DNA from: an uncultured Coriobacteriaceae bacterium
Lineage (GTDB): Bacteria; Actinomycetota; Coriobacteriia; Coriobacteriales; Atopobiaceae
Direction of reading: 5' to 3'
Length of the DNA: 64,000 nt
Assembly: GCA_902778135.1 (NCBI GenBank)
Contig: CACYWP010000010.1
Coordinates: 38,670 to 102,669 of the forward strand
The notes under the pieces were generated by a model. The model saw only the letters and a program-made list of their open reading frames with translations. It did no database searches and was not told the DNA's origin. Position numbers and translations under genes: made by a program. Each line of letters begins with the position of its first letter. Within the stretch, counting starts at the first letter, position 1. Of the stretch, positions 35,562-43,767 are shown piece after piece.

Positions 35562-36215
35562 CTACCCCAGCTTGCCCTCCGCCAGCAGGTCGCGCACCTC
35601 AAGCAGGTCCTTGCAGATGCACGCCGCGTTCTCGCGGGCAAAGTCGTCGGGGGCAAGCATGTCGGGCACCATCACGGTGATGAAGCCACCCGCCACACCG
35701 GCACGCACGCCCGAGAGGCTGTCCTCAAAGACCAGCGTGTGGGCCGGATCGACGCCCATCGCCGCCGCCGTGTTGAGGAAGATGTCGGGCGCGGGCTTGG
35801 GATTGGCCATGCCCACGCCCGTGAAGAGCTCGCTGAAGTACTCGCGCACGCCTCCGTTGGTGAGGTTCAGCCCGATGGCCTCAAGCGAGCTGGACGAGGC
35901 GACCGCCATGGGAATGCCCTGCTCGGCCAGATAGGCCAGCAGCTCGTCGAGGCCCGGCTTCTTCGGGGCGCCCTTCCGCAGCTCCTCGTGGACCATCTCG
36001 TAGGCCTTCTCGCGCACGTAGGCTGCGTCGGCCTCGGGCGCGAAGCGATTGATGACCGCCTCCATCGTCTTGCCCGACGTGCCGCGCACCGCGTCGGCGA
36101 GACCCTCGGGATACTCGATGCCGATGGTTGCCAGCAACGGCGCCCACGTCCGTGTCCAAATGGGCTCGGTGTCAAACATCAAGCCATCCATGTCAAAAAT
36201 CGCACCCTCGATCAT
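35562..36215 (-). CDS. HAD-superfamily sugar-phosphatase-like hydrolase
   Basis: 217 aa from the ATG at 36,215 with GGGAGGGACGCA before it. HAD motif I is IFDMDGLMFDTE (nucleophile Asp8, acid/base Asp10), followed by a helical cap (residues about 15-80). Motif II is AVASSSSLEAIG, motif III is NPKPAPDIFL, and motif IV is LVFEDSLSGVRAGVAGG. The cap type and motifs fit the beta-phosphoglucomutase/sugar-phosphatase subfamily; the substrate is unknown. It is convergent with mtlA, so any link to hexitol metabolism is only positional. Confidence 0.9.
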   Translation of the reverse strand: MIEGAIFDMDGLMFDTEPIWTRTWAPLLATIGIEYPEGLADAVRGTSGKTMEAVINRFAPEADAAYVREKAYEMVHEELRKGAPKKPGLDELLAYLAEQGIPMAVASSSSLEAIGLNLTNGGVREYFSELFTGVGMANPKPAPDIFLNTAAAMGVDPAHTLVFEDSLSGVRAGVAGGFITVMVPDMLAPDDFARENAACICKDLLEVRDLLAEGKLG

Positions 36216-36436
36216 TGCGTCCCTCCCCAGCTCGTCTTTCGCATACCTTTGAGCCAGTGTAACGCTTTGAGCTGGCGTTCCTTCAACCGCATCGGGCTGC
36301 GACCCGGGCGCGTCGAGAGTCGGCGTGTGCTGGCGGGCAAATTGTGCGCCAGCCACGGCATCGACACGTGCCGCACCTGCTATGGTCATGTGCGACTTCC
36401 CAATGATTCCGCCGCCCGGAAAGGAAGGGTCCTTCC

Positions 36437-37357
36437 ATGCCAAAGAGCACGAACCTCCACGCCAGAGCCTTCTCGTCTGTTGCGGCGTGTCTGCTTGCAT
36501 GCCTGCTCGTCCTGGGAGGCTGTGCGGGCACTGCCACGGACGAGGGCGAGCAAGAGGCCCCCAAGGCCGAAGCGCCCGAGACGTTCGAGGTGTCGGACGC
36601 GCCAATCGAGGAGCCAGGCGAGATGGCAGCGGAGGCGCCAGCCGAAGACCCTGCGACACCCGACCCGCGCGACGCCGAGTTTGCCGTCGACCCCACGCGC
36701 ACCGACTGGAACTTTGAGCCCGGTGAGGTGAGGACGGTCTATCTCACCTTTGACGACGGGCCGTCCGCGCACACGCAGGAGGTGCTCGACATCCTCGACC
36801 GCTACGGCATCAAGGCTACGTTCTTCGTGACGGGCATCAACCCCGACTACCTCGACATGATCGGCGAGTGCTACCGTCGCGGACACACCATCGGCATGCA
36901 CACCTACTCGCACGACTATGCGCAGGTGTATGCCTCGATCGATGCCTACTGGAATGACCTGAACGCCATTGCCGGCATCGTGCGCGAGCAGATAGGCTAC
37001 GTGCCCTGCTTCATCCGCTTCCCGGGCGGGTCGTCCAACACGGTCTCGGCGAACTACACCCCGGGAATCATGTCGCAGCTGTCGCGGGATGTCGTGGCGG
37101 CAGGCTATCAGTATTACGACTGGGACGCGAGCTGCGGGGACGGTGCGGAGCACACGGCCGACGAGCTGGTCGACGCCACGATGGCCGACACGTCCTACGG
37201 CTACACGAGCATCGTGTTCCTCATGCACGACGGGGCCGACAAGGCGACCACGGTCGAGGCGTTGCCCCGCATCATCGAGTACTTCCAGGACGAAGGCTAT
37301 GCCTTCGCGCCGCTCGACCGCAGCACGCCCGTCCCCCATCATGGAATTGGCAACTGA
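36437..37357 (+). CDS. Lipoprotein polysaccharide (peptidoglycan) deacetylase, NodB domain
   Basis: 306 aa. The N-terminus is a lipoprotein signal with lipobox LGGC (Cys29), followed by an acidic Glu/Ala/Pro-rich linker to about residue 95. The NodB domain has motif 1 TFDDGPS (Asp106 and Asp107), motif 2 MHTYSHD (His155 and His159, metal ligands) and motif 3 RFPGGSSN (from Arg194). The family removes acetyl groups from GlcNAc or MurNAc in the cell wall, often raising lysozyme resistance. The start ATG has GGAAGG upstream. Monocistronic, divergent from the HAD gene. Confidence 0.93.
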   Translation: MPKSTNLHARAFSSVAACLLACLLVLGGCAGTATDEGEQEAPKAEAPETFEVSDAPIEEPGEMAAEAPAEDPATPDPRDAEFAVDPTRTDWNFEPGEVRTVYLTFDDGPSAHTQEVLDILDRYGIKATFFVTGINPDYLDMIGECYRRGHTIGMHTYSHDYAQVYASIDAYWNDLNAIAGIVREQIGYVPCFIRFPGGSSNTVSANYTPGIMSQLSRDVVAAGYQYYDWDASCGDGAEHTADELVDATMADTSYGYTSIVFLMHDGADKATTVEALPRIIEYFQDEGYAFAPLDRSTPVPHHGIGN

Positions 37358-37649
37358 TCCCGTATAGGGGTCGGCGGTGAGCACGAGAGTCGCCTCATGC
37401 CGCCTGTCCCGCATTTCTGGTTCGATGGGGCACGAGCAGACGGCTCTCATTGATAGAAAGACGAGCCGCTCTCCGTCCGCCTGCTTGGCCATTGTGCTCC
37501 AAAGTGGCAAGAATACGCCGCTTTGGCAACCCCTGCTTACAAGGACCCCTTCTGCCAAGGGCAGAAGGGCGGCGCGACGATGACTCGTGGTCACCATCGC
37601 GCCGCCCCAACGAACACGATTCGGCTCTCGAAAGCCCCTCTGCACGTCC
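37358..37649. other. Intergenic region with overlapping hairpins between deacetylase and glmM
   Basis: No gene is supported. There is a hairpin CCAAAG-N-GGC with GCC-N-CTTTGG at 37,498-37,525. At 37,547-37,569 CCCTTCTGCC pairs with GGCAGAAGGG. At 37,567-37,607 GGGCGGCGCGA pairs with TCGCGCCGCCC. The last two share three bases and cannot both form. The 37,567-37,607 stem is the likely end of the convergent transcripts, though without a strong T run. Confidence 0.5.
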
Positions 37650-38993
37650 CTACTTCTCGGCGCGGTACTTCTCCACGGCGGCCAGCACGATGTCGTCGGC
37701 CTGCTTGCAGAGCTCGTCGGTCGGCGCCTCGGCCAGAATGCGCACCAGCTGCTCGGTGCCACTCGCACGCACGAAGCAACGGCCGTTACCGGCCAGGAAC
37801 TCGTTGGCCTTGGTCTCGGCGGCCTTGACGTCGGGGTCGGCCATGGCGGCATCGCGGTCGGTGACCGGGACGTTGACGAGCAGCTGCGGATACAGCTTGA
37901 CCGGACGCACGAGCGTGGAGAGGCTCTCCTTCTCCGCGCGGACCGCCTCCATGATGCGCAGGCTCGTCATGATGCCGTCGCCGGTGTTCTCTATGTCGCC
38001 GAAGATGATGTGGCCGCTCTGCTCGCCACCCAGGCTGTAGCCATGCTCGCGCATGCAGGCGTAGACGTACTTGTCGCCCACGTCGGTGCTCTCGTAGTTG
38101 ATCCCAATCTCGTCGAGCGCCTTGAAGAAGCCGAAGTTGCTCATGACGGTGGGAACGATAGTGGACTTGGCGAGACCGCCGTGCTTGTTGAGGTAGCGTC
38201 CGCACACGTACAGGATCAGGTCGCCGTCGACCACGTGGCCACGGTCATCCACGGCCAGGCAGCGGTCCGCGTCACCGTCATAGGCAAAGCCCACATCGAG
38301 GTTGTTGCGCAAGACGTAGCTCTGCATCTCCTCGATGTGCGTCGATCCGCAGTTGACGTTGATGTTGAAGCCGTTGGGCGTGTTGTTGAACACGTACACG
38401 TCGGCGCCCAGGGCGTCGAAGACCGGCTTGGCCACCGAGCTCGCCGCGCCGTTGGCGCAGTCGAGGCCCACACGCACGCCCTGCAGGCTGAAGTTGGCGC
38501 TTGCGATGAGGTGGGCGATGTAGCGGTTGCGGCCCTGCATGAAGTCGACCGTGCAGCCGATCTTGTCGCCGGTGGCCAGCGGCACGTCGATCTCGCCGTC
38601 GATGTAGGCCTCCACCTGCTTGAGCACGGCCTCGTCCATCTTCTCGCCGTTGTGGTTGACCAGCTTGATGCCGTTGTCGCCAAAGGGGTTGTGGCTGGCG
38701 GTGATCATGATGCCGCAGTCGAAGGCGCCGTCGGCGGTCACGTAGCTGACTCCGGGAGTGGGGATGACGTGCAGCATGTAGGCGTCTGCACCACTGGCCA
38801 CGAGGCCGCTGACCAGTGCGGACTCGAACATGTAGCTGGACCGGCGGGTGTCCTTGCCGATGACGATGCGCGCCTTGCGCTCCTGGCGCAGGCCAAAGTA
38901 CCACCCTACGAAACGACCAATCTGGAAGGCATGCTCGACATTCAAGCCCTCGTTCGCGCGCCCGCGAAAGCCGTCGGTGCCAAAGTACTTCAT
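37650..38993 (-). CDS. glmM: Phosphoglucosamine mutase
   Basis: Interconverts glucosamine-6-phosphate and glucosamine-1-phosphate for UDP-GlcNAc synthesis. 447 aa, normal length. MKYFGTDGFRGRAN opens the protein. The phosphoserine is Ser100 in ITASHNPFGDNGIK, the metal loop is AYDGDADRC, the sugar-binding loop GGEQSGHIIF, and the phosphate-binding loop VRASGTEQLVRI. Complete. A minus-strand TAGAAT at 39,037-39,042 may be its -10 element. It works directly after the glmS product. Confidence 0.98.
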   Translation of the reverse strand: MKYFGTDGFRGRANEGLNVEHAFQIGRFVGWYFGLRQERKARIVIGKDTRRSSYMFESALVSGLVASGADAYMLHVIPTPGVSYVTADGAFDCGIMITASHNPFGDNGIKLVNHNGEKMDEAVLKQVEAYIDGEIDVPLATGDKIGCTVDFMQGRNRYIAHLIASANFSLQGVRVGLDCANGAASSVAKPVFDALGADVYVFNNTPNGFNINVNCGSTHIEEMQSYVLRNNLDVGFAYDGDADRCLAVDDRGHVVDGDLILYVCGRYLNKHGGLAKSTIVPTVMSNFGFFKALDEIGINYESTDVGDKYVYACMREHGYSLGGEQSGHIIFGDIENTGDGIMTSLRIMEAVRAEKESLSTLVRPVKLYPQLLVNVPVTDRDAAMADPDVKAAETKANEFLAGNGRCFVRASGTEQLVRILAEAPTDELCKQADDIVLAAVEKYRAEK

Positions 38994-39151
38994 GCGAATC
39001 CCCCCATCGAGATGTTAAAACTTGTTAATCCGCATGATTCTAGCAGCTATGCAGCACTTTGCGGGCACCCCCACCCGACAGACACAATATTGGGGCCACC
39101 GCAGGCGCGAGTCAGACCGAGGCGTCACATCCGGCTCTCGCACGCCATCCG

Positions 39152-40927
39152 TTAGTCCATGGGCAGGAATGCGGGACGCCAACAGTCCCCGTCCATCCGC
39201 TCGAAGCCGTTCTTCCACAGGCCGGCCGTCAGCAGGAAGTTGTCCGGAACGTACACCTCGTCGAGGAGCGGGCATGCGTCAAACGTGTTCATCAGCTCCT
39301 CGAAGTGAGCGCCCCCGACCCTCAGCTTTCGCAGGTCGGCGCTCCTCAGGCTGTGGCACCCCTCGAAGAGCCCCTCCATTCTCTCCTTGGGGAAGAATGT
39401 GGCACGCGCGGCATCATACCCAAGTATGTCCGCGCCGTCCCTCGCTTCCACCCGTACGAGCAGGAGGCTCCTTTCCGCCCAAGGCGCCCGGCCGTCAGCT
39501 GTGGAGATGGCTCCGTCCAGCACCAGGGTGTCTCCCTCAAAGTGCCAGCCTTCTTGTGCGCGACTTGCGGCAATCCTGTAGCGGATGAAACGCCGCCCAG
39601 TGTCTTCGGACATGTGGTAGTCGCTGCCACTGCCGACCGCCGCGTGCAGCGAATAGGCGTAGATTGCCTCCAGCCCGTTGACGTCGAGCCGGTTGACGTA
39701 GAGCTCGAGACCGCTCACCCCCGAGCGCACGTCGGTGAACTCCCGGATGATCGGGCCCGCACCCTCTTCGTTTATCCAGGCATAGTCCTCCACCTGAAGC
39801 ACCAGGGCCTGACGTGCCGAAGAGCTCGTGCCCAAGAACCAACAGAGCCGCTCCTTGCTGAATCCGCCGGAGACGAGCAGGACCAACGTCATGTCGTAGC
39901 CGTCGCGCAACCGCTCCAGGGCCTGACCCATCTGCTTGGACTCGAAGACACGTCGGTCATCTGGGCAGAACATTCTCAAGACCTCGGCGAGCTTTGCCTC
40001 CTCGTCCGCGCTCCAGCCGAGAATCAGCATGTCGGGGCCGTCAAAGAACGACCCGAGGGTAACATCGTCATCCTCGTAGAGCTCGGCGACATTGCCCTTC
40101 ATGGCGACCTTGTCCGTGCGCTCGCGCGCCTTCCGTTCCTCGGCCTCCTTGCGCTGGCGCTCGGCTTCCCAGCGCTGGCGCTCGGCCTCCCTGCGCTGGC
40201 GCTCGGCCTCCTTGCGCTGGCGCTCGGCCTCCTTGCGCTGGCGCTCTTCGGCCTCGCGGCGCATGCGTTCCTGCCGCTCGAGCTCCCTCGCCTGTTCGAT
40301 CTTGTCGGCAGGCAGCTTCCTGTGCTCGGCCTCCTTCGCCTCTATCTGTCGCTTGATCTCACGGATGCGCCGTTTGCAGTCCCTGACGTCCTTGCCGCCG
40401 ACCGCGCGGAAGCGCCCTAGGGGGCCTTGGACTAAGGGGCTCGCCATGAGGATCCTCAGGAGGAAGAAGGCGACGATGGCCCCCTCCACGTAGGGCAGGA
40501 AGGTCTTGGCCGCAGGCAGGACCATGTCAAGCAGCTGCGCGACCAGCGTCAGGAACTGGTACGGATAGGCAAAGAAGATGGTCAGCACCGTCGTCCCAAA
40601 CCAGGCGAGCGCATACGCGCCATACCTGAGCGGGGCGACCTCCGACTCGAAGGTCTGGAGCGCCACGAGGCGCGCGTCAAGCACCTCGACCAAGGCGTTC
40701 GTGTCCCACCAGCCCAGCTGATCACCCATGTGGATGGCAAAGGCATTCAGCAGCAGCGTCGCGATGAGGAGAAACGCAAAGAATTCCTTCCAGCTCAGCC
40801 CGCCGCGCGGACTCCTCCTGGCACGCTCGAGCTCGCGCTCGACTCCCTCGAGGTTGCGCTTCAGGCTGGCAATCTCTGAGCTCAGCGCGCTGTCGGTTGC
40901 AAGAATCTCCTCTAGTTCTGGGCTCAT
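39152..40927 (-). CDS. Large membrane/coiled-coil protein with BspA-like C-terminal segment, function unknown
   Basis: 591 aa from the ATG at 40,927 (GAGGGGAG five bases upstream). Layout: a short N-terminal coiled coil (1-45), two to three membrane helices (about 47-70, 100-122 and 145-162), then a long charged coiled coil. About 5 exact heptads of the RQRKEAE type lie near residues 225-265, encoded by a 21-base tandem repeat at 40,140-40,250. After it comes a globular part (GPDMLILGWSADEEAKLAEVLRMF). The C-terminus has GLFEGCHSLRSADLRKLRVGG and NTFDACPLLDEVYVP, which resemble BspA-type leucine-rich surface repeats. No signal peptide is visible, so the side of the membrane is unclear. Confidence 0.75.
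   Translation of the reverse strand: MSPELEEILATDSALSSEIASLKRNLEGVERELERARRSPRGGLSWKEFFAFLLIATLLLNAFAIHMGDQLGWWDTNALVEVLDARLVALQTFESEVAPLRYGAYALAWFGTTVLTIFFAYPYQFLTLVAQLLDMVLPAAKTFLPYVEGAIVAFFLLRILMASPLVQGPLGRFRAVGGKDVRDCKRRIREIKRQIEAKEAEHRKLPADKIEQARELERQERMRREAEERQRKEAERQRKEAERQRREAERQRWEAERQRKEAEERKARERTDKVAMKGNVAELYEDDDVTLGSFFDGPDMLILGWSADEEAKLAEVLRMFCPDDRRVFESKQMGQALERLRDGYDMTLVLLVSGGFSKERLCWFLGTSSSARQALVLQVEDYAWINEEGAGPIIREFTDVRSGVSGLELYVNRLDVNGLEAIYAYSLHAAVGSGSDYHMSEDTGRRFIRYRIAASRAQEGWHFEGDTLVLDGAISTADGRAPWAERSLLLVRVEARDGADILGYDAARATFFPKERMEGLFEGCHSLRSADLRKLRVGGAHFEELMNTFDACPLLDEVYVPDNFLLTAGLWKNGFERMDGDCWRPAFLPMD
40140..40250 (-). repeat. 21-base tandem repeat inside a coding region
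   Basis: About five units of a 21-base sequence containing GCGCTGGCGCTCGGCCTCC on the plus strand. Each unit encodes one coiled-coil heptad (RQRKEAE and variants). Copy number is likely to vary between strains. Confidence 0.85.
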
Positions 40928-41240
40928 GACTGCTCCCCTCACGCTTCGAACCACGCATCGACGGTACCATGGATGCCGCCACCACGGCGATTCCGCAGAA
41001 GGCTGCCTGTCGCGCCGTCGTGCCTTTGGATGCTCCTTTCGAGGTGTCCCACCTCGGCAAGGATGTCCTCTCCGCCTGTCACGCTGGCGCCCACCCCCCA
41101 CTTCGCTGCCACGGCGGGAGCATGCGAGCGGCTGCAGCCATCCGCCAGCCTCGCATCCACAATGACATGCTGGCAATGCCACGATACCCCGAGCGTGCGC
41201 CACGCCGCGTCGGGTGCCAGGTGATGCATTCGTCTGTTTA
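40928..41240. other. Gene-free stretch upstream of the 591-aa protein gene
   Basis: I see no supported gene between this point and the rpsI terminator. A 96-codon minus-strand open frame (40,939-41,229) exists but has no ribosome site, and its translation has no protein-like features. The region presumably holds the promoter of the 591-aa gene; no clear boxes were found. Confidence 0.5.
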
Positions 41241-41274
41241 CAAAGAGAGCCCGCCGGACATGCCGACGGGCTCT
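41241..41274 (-). terminator. Terminator of the rplM-rpsI operon
   Basis: Stem GAGCCCGTCGG with CCGGCGGGCTC (one mismatch), loop of 5, followed by TTTGT on the minus strand, 26 bases after the rpsI stop codon. Confidence 0.82.
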
Positions 41275-41299
41275 GGGCGATGCATATGCCAGCGAACGC

Positions 41300-41695
41300 T
41301 TAACGCTTGGAGAACTGCGGACGCTTGCGGGCCTTCTTCAGGCCGTACTTCTTGCGCTCGACGGCGCGGGAGTCGCGGGTCAGGTAGCCAGCCTTCTTCA
41401 GGTCGGCGCGATACTCGCCAGCCTCGAGAAGGGCGCGGGCGATGCCCAGGCGCAGGGCGCCAGCCTGGCCGTTGATGCCGCCACCGGCGCAGTTGGCGAG
41501 GACGTCGAAGTGGCCCTCGGTGTCGGTGACGCGCAGCGGTGCGATCGCGTTGTCGACCAGCTGCTGGCGACCGAAGTAGTCGGTAGCCTCGCGGCCGTTG
41601 ACGATGACCTTGCCGGTGCCGGGAACAAGACGGACGCGGGCGACAGCCTCCTTGCGACGGCCGGTACCCGTGTAGACTGCGGTGTTATCAGCCAT
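41300..41695 (-). CDS. rpsI: 30S ribosomal protein S9
   Basis: 131 aa, standard length. It has the conserved [14 protein letters not shown] near the N-terminus, [19 protein letters not shown], and the positively charged tail [19 protein letters not shown] that reaches the P-site tRNA. The start is 3 bases after the rplM stop codon, with GGAGG within the end of rplM. Second gene of the conserved rplM-rpsI operon. Confidence 0.99.
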   Translation of the reverse strand: MADNTAVYTGTGRRKEAVARVRLVPGTGKVIVNGREATDYFGRQQLVDNAIAPLRVTDTEGHFDVLANCAGGGINGQAGALRLGIARALLEAGEYRADLKKAGYLTRDSRAVERKKYGLKKARKRPQFSKR

Positions 41696-41698
41696 CGG

Positions 41699-42139
41699 TT
41701 ACGCCTCCAGATCGATCTTGACGGGGTTCTGAGCCGCATGCGGATGCTCGGGGCCAGCGTAGACCTTGAGCTTCATGCCCTGCTTGCGGCCGAGGGTGGT
41801 GTGCGGCAGCATGCCCTTGACGGCGTGCTCGACGACCCACTCGGGCTTCTTGGCCATGGCCTCCTTGTAGGACTCGGTCTTCAGGCCACCCAGATAGCCG
41901 GAGTAGCGCCAGTAGAACTTGGCGTCGGCCTTGTTGCCGGTCAGCACGACCTTGTCGGCGTTGATGATGACCACGAAGTCGCCGGTGTCGGTGTGCGGGG
42001 TGTACTGGGGCTTGTTCTTGCCGCGCAGGATCATTGCGGCCTTGGTGGCAAGGCGACCAAGGGTAACGCCATCAGCGTCGATGAGCACCCACTTGCGCTC
42101 GACCTCGCCCGGCTTGGCGTAATGAGTCGACTTCTTCAC
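41699..42139 (-). CDS. rplM: 50S ribosomal protein L13
   Basis: 146 aa. It has [64 protein letters not shown] and [27 protein letters not shown], all canonical. The ATG is preceded by GGAGGAGTCAAGTG. It is transcribed from the promoter at 42,244-42,272, with a leader of about 100 bases in which an autoregulatory site could lie; none was identified. Confidence 0.99.
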   Translation of the reverse strand: MKKSTHYAKPGEVERKWVLIDADGVTLGRLATKAAMILRGKNKPQYTPHTDTGDFVVIINADKVVLTGNKADAKFYWRYSGYLGGLKTESYKEAMAKKPEWVVEHAVKGMLPHTTLGRKQGMKLKVYAGPEHPHAAQNPVKIDLEA

Positions 42140-42243
42140 TTGACTCCTCCATCAGTGCGTACGGTATGCGACGACCCCTGGACTGGCCGGCGCGTTGCTT
42201 GTTCTTGTCAGAGAGTACGGGGCTCTGCAAAAGAAGCCTTCAA

Positions 42244-42272
42244 AGTATAGCGCGACGGGGACGCTCGGTCAC
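42244..42272 (-). promoter_or_regulatory. Promoter of rplM-rpsI
   Basis: GTGACC (42,267-42,272) and TATACT (42,244-42,249) with a 17-base spacer on the minus strand; start near 42,237. Confidence 0.65.
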
Positions 42273-42325
42273 GCACATATTCTGCACTCACAAGCTGTGC
42301 AAATGTGGCCCGATGGGACTCGCCG

Positions 42326-42341
42326 GGCAGGCGCGCCTGCC
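42326..42341. other. Perfect 16-base palindrome after the patatin gene
   Basis: GGCAGGCGCGCCTGCC is fully self-complementary and lies 12 bases past the patatin stop codon. It could form a hairpin with a four-base loop and act as a weak transcript end, but no T run is present. Confidence 0.4.
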
Positions 42342-42352
42342 GCCACGGGCGT

Positions 42353-43240
42353 CTACCGCCGGAACGCCTCCAGCTCCCCGAGCTTCTCGGTGGCGGCCCG
42401 CCTCCCCTGCAGGTAGAGCGTCAGCAGCTTCTCGCCGTCAGAGCCCGTGTTGGCCACCTCGACCGGTCGCGGCGGCTCCAGCACCAGCACGCGTCCCTGC
42501 TCCTCGAGCTCGAACAGCTGGCGGCGCGACTCGTTGTAGCGCTCGGCCCGCGACGCCAGGGCGTCGGTGTAGTAGTCGTATCCGTCATAGCGATGCGACC
42601 GCAGGTACATCTGCTCGGTCGCATTGGTCTTCACGTATCCCCGCTCGCGCGTCAGGACCACGACGGCGCGGTCCGCCGGCGTATGGCCCGCCACGCGCGG
42701 GGCCCCATCCAGCCCCAGCGCCACCGCATACGGAATCGAGTCCGCCGTTCCCCCATCCAGGTACAGATGGCCGTCGACCTTCACGCGATTCGACACCATG
42801 GGCAGGGAGGCCGACGCACGCACCTTCACGACGTCGCGCGGGAAGCTCTCGCACGGCAGATAGGCCGCCGTGCCGAACATCGTGTCGGTCGCCACGGCAT
42901 ACATGCGCAGCGGATTGGCGTTGAAGGCTTCGTTGTCGCAGGGATCCAGCTGCTCCTGCACCTCCTCGTACATGAACTCGGCCCCCGTGATGTTGCCGGT
43001 CTTCGCCCACGACCACAGCGACATGAACCGCTTGTCGTCGCGGAAGGCCAGGACGATGCGCATCGAGCGCCCGATCTGGCGGCTCTTGAACGAGACGGCG
43101 TTGATGGCGCCGGCTGACACGCCCCAAATGCTATCGAACCCATAGATGCCGTGCTCCTGCATGACGTCCAGCACGCCTGCCGAGAAGATGCCCCGAAATC
43201 CGCCACCCTCCAGCACCAATGCCGCGTCGCCCGTTGCCAT
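42353..43240 (-). CDS. Patatin-like phospholipase
   Basis: 295 aa with the Ser-Asp catalytic dyad of the patatin/RssA family. The oxyanion loop is EGGGFRG (11-17), the nucleophile elbow GVSAG (Ser42), and the catalytic DGG at 162-164 in LYLDGGTADS. The family hydrolyses acyl groups from lipids; the substrate is unknown. No signal peptide. The ATG lacks a strong ribosome site (GGGAACGCACG). Upstream and divergent is the 45-aa rubredoxin-like gene. Confidence 0.92.
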   Translation of the reverse strand: MATGDAALVLEGGGFRGIFSAGVLDVMQEHGIYGFDSIWGVSAGAINAVSFKSRQIGRSMRIVLAFRDDKRFMSLWSWAKTGNITGAEFMYEEVQEQLDPCDNEAFNANPLRMYAVATDTMFGTAAYLPCESFPRDVVKVRASASLPMVSNRVKVDGHLYLDGGTADSIPYAVALGLDGAPRVAGHTPADRAVVVLTRERGYVKTNATEQMYLRSHRYDGYDYYTDALASRAERYNESRRQLFELEEQGRVLVLEPPRPVEVANTGSDGEKLLTLYLQGRRAATEKLGELEAFRR

Positions 43241-43436
43241 CGTGCGTTCCCTTCGCTCGTCGGATACGACCCCATCTTAGTCATTCGCAACGTCACGTGT
43301 CCCGACGCATGGCCGTCGCGCCGGACAGCCTGCCGCTCGCCGACACCATGCACGGGCATGTCCGCCGCATCCGAAAGATGGTAAGCTGCATTCATCTTCG
43401 CTGCTAGGGGCAGCGATCAAAGGAGAGGAGCCTGTC

Positions 43437-43574
43437 ATGGCTGATGAGACCTACACGTTCGTCTGCACCGTTTGTGGCTGGGAGGTCACCGTCGACACCC
43501 CCGAGCTGCCCGATGACTTCGTCTGCGAAGTCTGCGGCGTTGGCCCCGAGATGTTCGAGCTCGTCGAGGAGTAG
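43437..43574 (+). CDS. Rubredoxin-like protein, 45 aa
   Basis: A very short gene with a strong ribosome site (AAAGGAGAGGAG before CCTGTC-ATG). The product begins MADETYTFVCTVCGWEV and contains two CxxCG knuckles (CTVCG and CEVCG) 25 or so residues apart, with PDDFVCEVCGVGPEMFE matching the rubredoxin C-terminal half. Four cysteines should hold one iron. It would pass single electrons to rubrerythrin- or oxygen-detoxifying enzymes, but none is adjacent. The loop between the knuckles is shorter than in classical rubredoxins of about 52 aa. Followed by three dispersed repeats. Confidence 0.85.
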   Translation: MADETYTFVCTVCGWEVTVDTPELPDDFVCEVCGVGPEMFELVEE

Positions 43575-43583
43575 ACCAGCCGT

Positions 43584-43733
43584 TTTCGACCGTCTGGGAC
43601 GGTTCTCCACGGTCGAAAAGTGAACTCGTCCGGCCGGACGAAAGCCTCCGTCCCGTTCGACCATCTGGGACGGTTCTCTGCGGTCGAATCATCTATAACG
43701 TTTGACCCAAGGAGAACCGTCCCAGATGGTCAG
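43584..43733. repeat. Cluster of three dispersed intergenic repeats
   Basis: A forward copy (43,584-43,619), a second forward copy (43,655-43,688) and a reverse copy (43,701-43,733). The last two form an inverted pair around TCATCTATAACG, the same spacer core (in reverse) as in the 14,044-14,130 pair. The cluster lies between two convergent genes. The reverse copy has diverged at both ends (TTTGACCC and GGTCAG). Confidence 0.93.
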
Positions 43734-43767
43734 TTTTGACGGATGGTCGGTTTGTCGCAGGCCGCCG

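Noticed and set aside
40939..41229. 96-codon minus-strand open frame upstream of the 591-aa gene
   Set aside because: No ribosome-binding site, no recognisable domain and unlikely composition (many Arg/Gly/His); it overlaps a probable promoter area.
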